From Kuschelorhynchus macadamiae (Eukaryota > Arthropoda > Insecta > Coleoptera > Curculionidae): a stretch of DNA of 64,000 nucleotides. The notes beneath the pieces were generated by a model. That model worked only from the letters and a program-made list of their open reading frames with translations, was not told the origin of the DNA and did no database searches. Positions 62,999-64,000 of the stretch are shown piece after piece (position 1 is the first letter of the stretch; each line of letters opens with the position of its first letter). The position numbers were made by a program, and so were the translations under genes. The DNA is taken from positions 62,001-126,000 of the forward strand of contig JAUTXW010002163.1 in the NCBI GenBank assembly GCA_030620095.1. Direction: 5' to 3'.

Positions 62999-63317
62999 TT
63001 ATTCATTCATAAAAATATTATCAAATAAATATAATATGTTTGAAAGTGCACACATACATGATGATTTCGTGTGATAAAAACATCTTGGTTTAGATGACAT
63101 TAAGACTGGTTGTTCATCTAACTCAATAACTGGGCTCTTTGAATACTTCCTTACATAGTCAGCTTTTTCCTTTCCTTTAACGTAAACGAATTCAATATCC
63201 AAAAGGTTTTTTAAAAATATAGTGGCTTATTCTGTATCCATCATAGGCTGCCAGTTCTTTAGGTATTAACTTATTTTTTTCGTCCTTAAAACCTTGAATG
63301 TCTAGTACAAGCCTCAT
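62999..63317 (-). pseudogene. RNase-H/exonuclease-like gene, internally deleted
   Basis: The ATG at 63315-63317 begins MRLVLDIQGFKDEKNKLIPK, then ELAAYDGYRISHYIFKKPFG and a stop near 63196. A second frame begins at once and reads LDIEFVYVKGKEKADYVRKY, ending in SKPRCFYHTKSSCMCALSNI and LFDNIFMNE. In the arthropod family I recall, DIQGF...KEL and IxYVKG..K are separated by about 60 residues, with the D-I-Q start and a final H/C cluster. Here that middle is missing and the frame shifts at the join, so this copy is inactive. The start overlaps the preceding small ORF by ATGA. The function, possibly a 3'-5' exonuclease or nuclease-fold protein, is an inference. Confidence 0.5.
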
Positions 63318-63436
63318 ATTTTCAATTTAGGAAATTTTTTAAAGATAAAAGTTTTTTTGGAGTAATCTTCAATGTCCTTTTTGAGTTTCCTTAGTTTTTT
63401 GATAAAAGTTTCTATCTTGCCTAATCTACGTGACAT
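63314..63436 (-). CDS. Lysine-rich 40-residue ORF of the virus-like element
   Basis: The ATG at 63434-63436 begins MSRRLGKIETFIKKLRKLKK and ends FPKLKI-stop (TGA at 63314-63316). The stop overlaps the next start as ATGA, a compact arrangement. The protein is strongly basic and would be helical, which would suit a small nucleic-acid-binding or core protein of a virus-like element. No family was recognised. It is too short to be certain it is expressed. Confidence 0.35.
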   Translation of the reverse strand: MSRRLGKIETFIKKLRKLKKDIEDYSKKTFIFKKFPKLKI

Positions 63437-63546
63437 TATAAGCTAGCCACACTTTATTCTCAAACATCTAATAACAACTGACTCTTTTGTTATCTGTAAG
63501 TTATATTTAGGAATTAAACTTAAGATATCCCGCATGCGCAGATAAT

Positions 63547-64000
63547 TTACAGTTGTTTTACAATTTTAGTAAGTGGATTGTAGCTAAAAACTTTATCATG
63601 TAATATTAGACAATACGCTGTTGTGTCTTTTTCTATGTTTTTGTTTAGTTCAAATTCTACTCTCATTACAATAGGTCCTGCTTGCAAAGATTCTTTTTGA
63701 TGTGAACAATTAATGTATGCAATGGGTGCCTTGTCCTTGAATACAATGGGATCAAATAATGGTTCTTCTGTTTTTCCATAATAAGTATTCCGAAAATTGG
63801 AATACATTTCATACAAGAGAGCAAATTTATTTTTACTTATATCTAATATAAGATCATTATAAGGATAGCTTTCAGAATTTAGGAATACTTTGATGTTTCT
63901 TAAGTCTATGTCATTAAATTCGCTCATATTGCTCTTTTTCTTATTCCATTTTTCTTGTTGAAATGCAACTATGACGTGACGGGGGGTTTCAACTCGAGTT
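63547..64000 (-). CDS. Capsid-like protein C-terminus (double jelly-roll type), partial
   Basis: The minus-strand frame is open from the window edge to TAA at 63547, about 150 residues. Recognisable blocks are ETPRHVIVAFQ near the edge, DLRNIKVFLNSESYPYNDL, KFALLYEMYSNFRNTYYGK, INCSHQKESL, MRVEFELNK and AYCLILHDKVFSYNPLTKIV. I know this wording from the C-terminal half of major-capsid-like proteins of Polinton/Maverick and adintovirus-like elements in arthropods and other animals. The family call is from memory. An internal methionine (63927) is not the start: the frame continues upstream off the window. No stop or shift is seen. Such capsid genes lie in integrated virus-like elements. Confidence 0.6.
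   Translation of the reverse strand, partial: TRVETPRHVIVAFQQEKWNKKKSNMSEFNDIDLRNIKVFLNSESYPYNDLILDISKNKFALLYEMYSNFRNTYYGKTEEPLFDPIVFKDKAPIAYINCSHQKESLQAGPIVMRVEFELNKNIEKDTTAYCLILHDKVFSYNPLTKIVKQL

Overview
The window is AT-rich, mostly non-coding eukaryotic DNA, most likely from an insect. A beetle or other species with a large, transposon-swollen genome would fit, but the order is an inference. The evidence is one spliced mitochondrial-carrier gene with canonical GT/AG introns, dense arthropod-type transposons (non-LTR elements, Penelope-like elements, Tc1/mariner, a 4-bp-TSD cut-and-paste element), and virus-like elements at both window edges.

The only clear cellular gene is a homologue of the mitochondrial 2-oxoglutarate/malate carrier (SLC25A11/OGC), on the minus strand. 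Four exons can be placed with matching splice phases: 50587-50790, 31039-31313, 18562-18673 and 16826-17076 (stop codon at 16826). The exon holding the N-terminus was not found and probably lies upstream (higher coordinates, perhaps outside the window). Introns of about 19.3, 12.4 and 1.5 kb separate the exons and are filled with repeats.

Layout. 1-1790: end of a virus-like (Polinton/adintovirus-like) element, with a C2H2 zinc-finger exon, a downstream conserved exon and a degraded acidic-repeat ORF, all minus strand. 2730-3520: decayed mariner relative. 3884-6860: nearly complete but inactivated DNA transposon with 13-bp terminal repeats and an ACCT target duplication. 7.0-13 kb: tandem duplications and Penelope-terminal-like fold-backs. 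13-16.1 kb: a dead non-LTR element carrying a 899-bp Tc1/mariner-like insertion. 16.8-50.8 kb: the carrier gene. Its introns hold a dead non-LTR element (18.7-19.8 kb), a nearly intact non-LTR retrotransposon (21.4-25.5 kb), three copies of a non-coding tandem-unit repeat rich in ATGGCGGC motifs, Tc1 fragments, several MITE-like inverted repeats and long (TA)n tracts. 51.9-54.9 kb: a Penelope-like element split by a 1.26-kb fold-back. 57.3-60.5 kb: a non-LTR fragment interrupted by a Penelope-like element with direct pseudo-LTRs and a deleted RT core. 62.05-64 kb: the end of a second virus-like element with a double-jelly-roll-capsid-like C-terminus, a lysine-rich small ORF, a broken RNase-H/exonuclease-like gene and two acidic small ORFs.

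The two edge elements share a similar terminal sequence (AGTAGTTAT followed by a CTC-repeat) in opposite orientation, so they look like members of one family. Apart from the carrier, the coding content is parasitic DNA and most of it is broken. The intact-looking frames are the ORF2 at 22.4-25.2 kb and the capsid-like fragment at the right edge.
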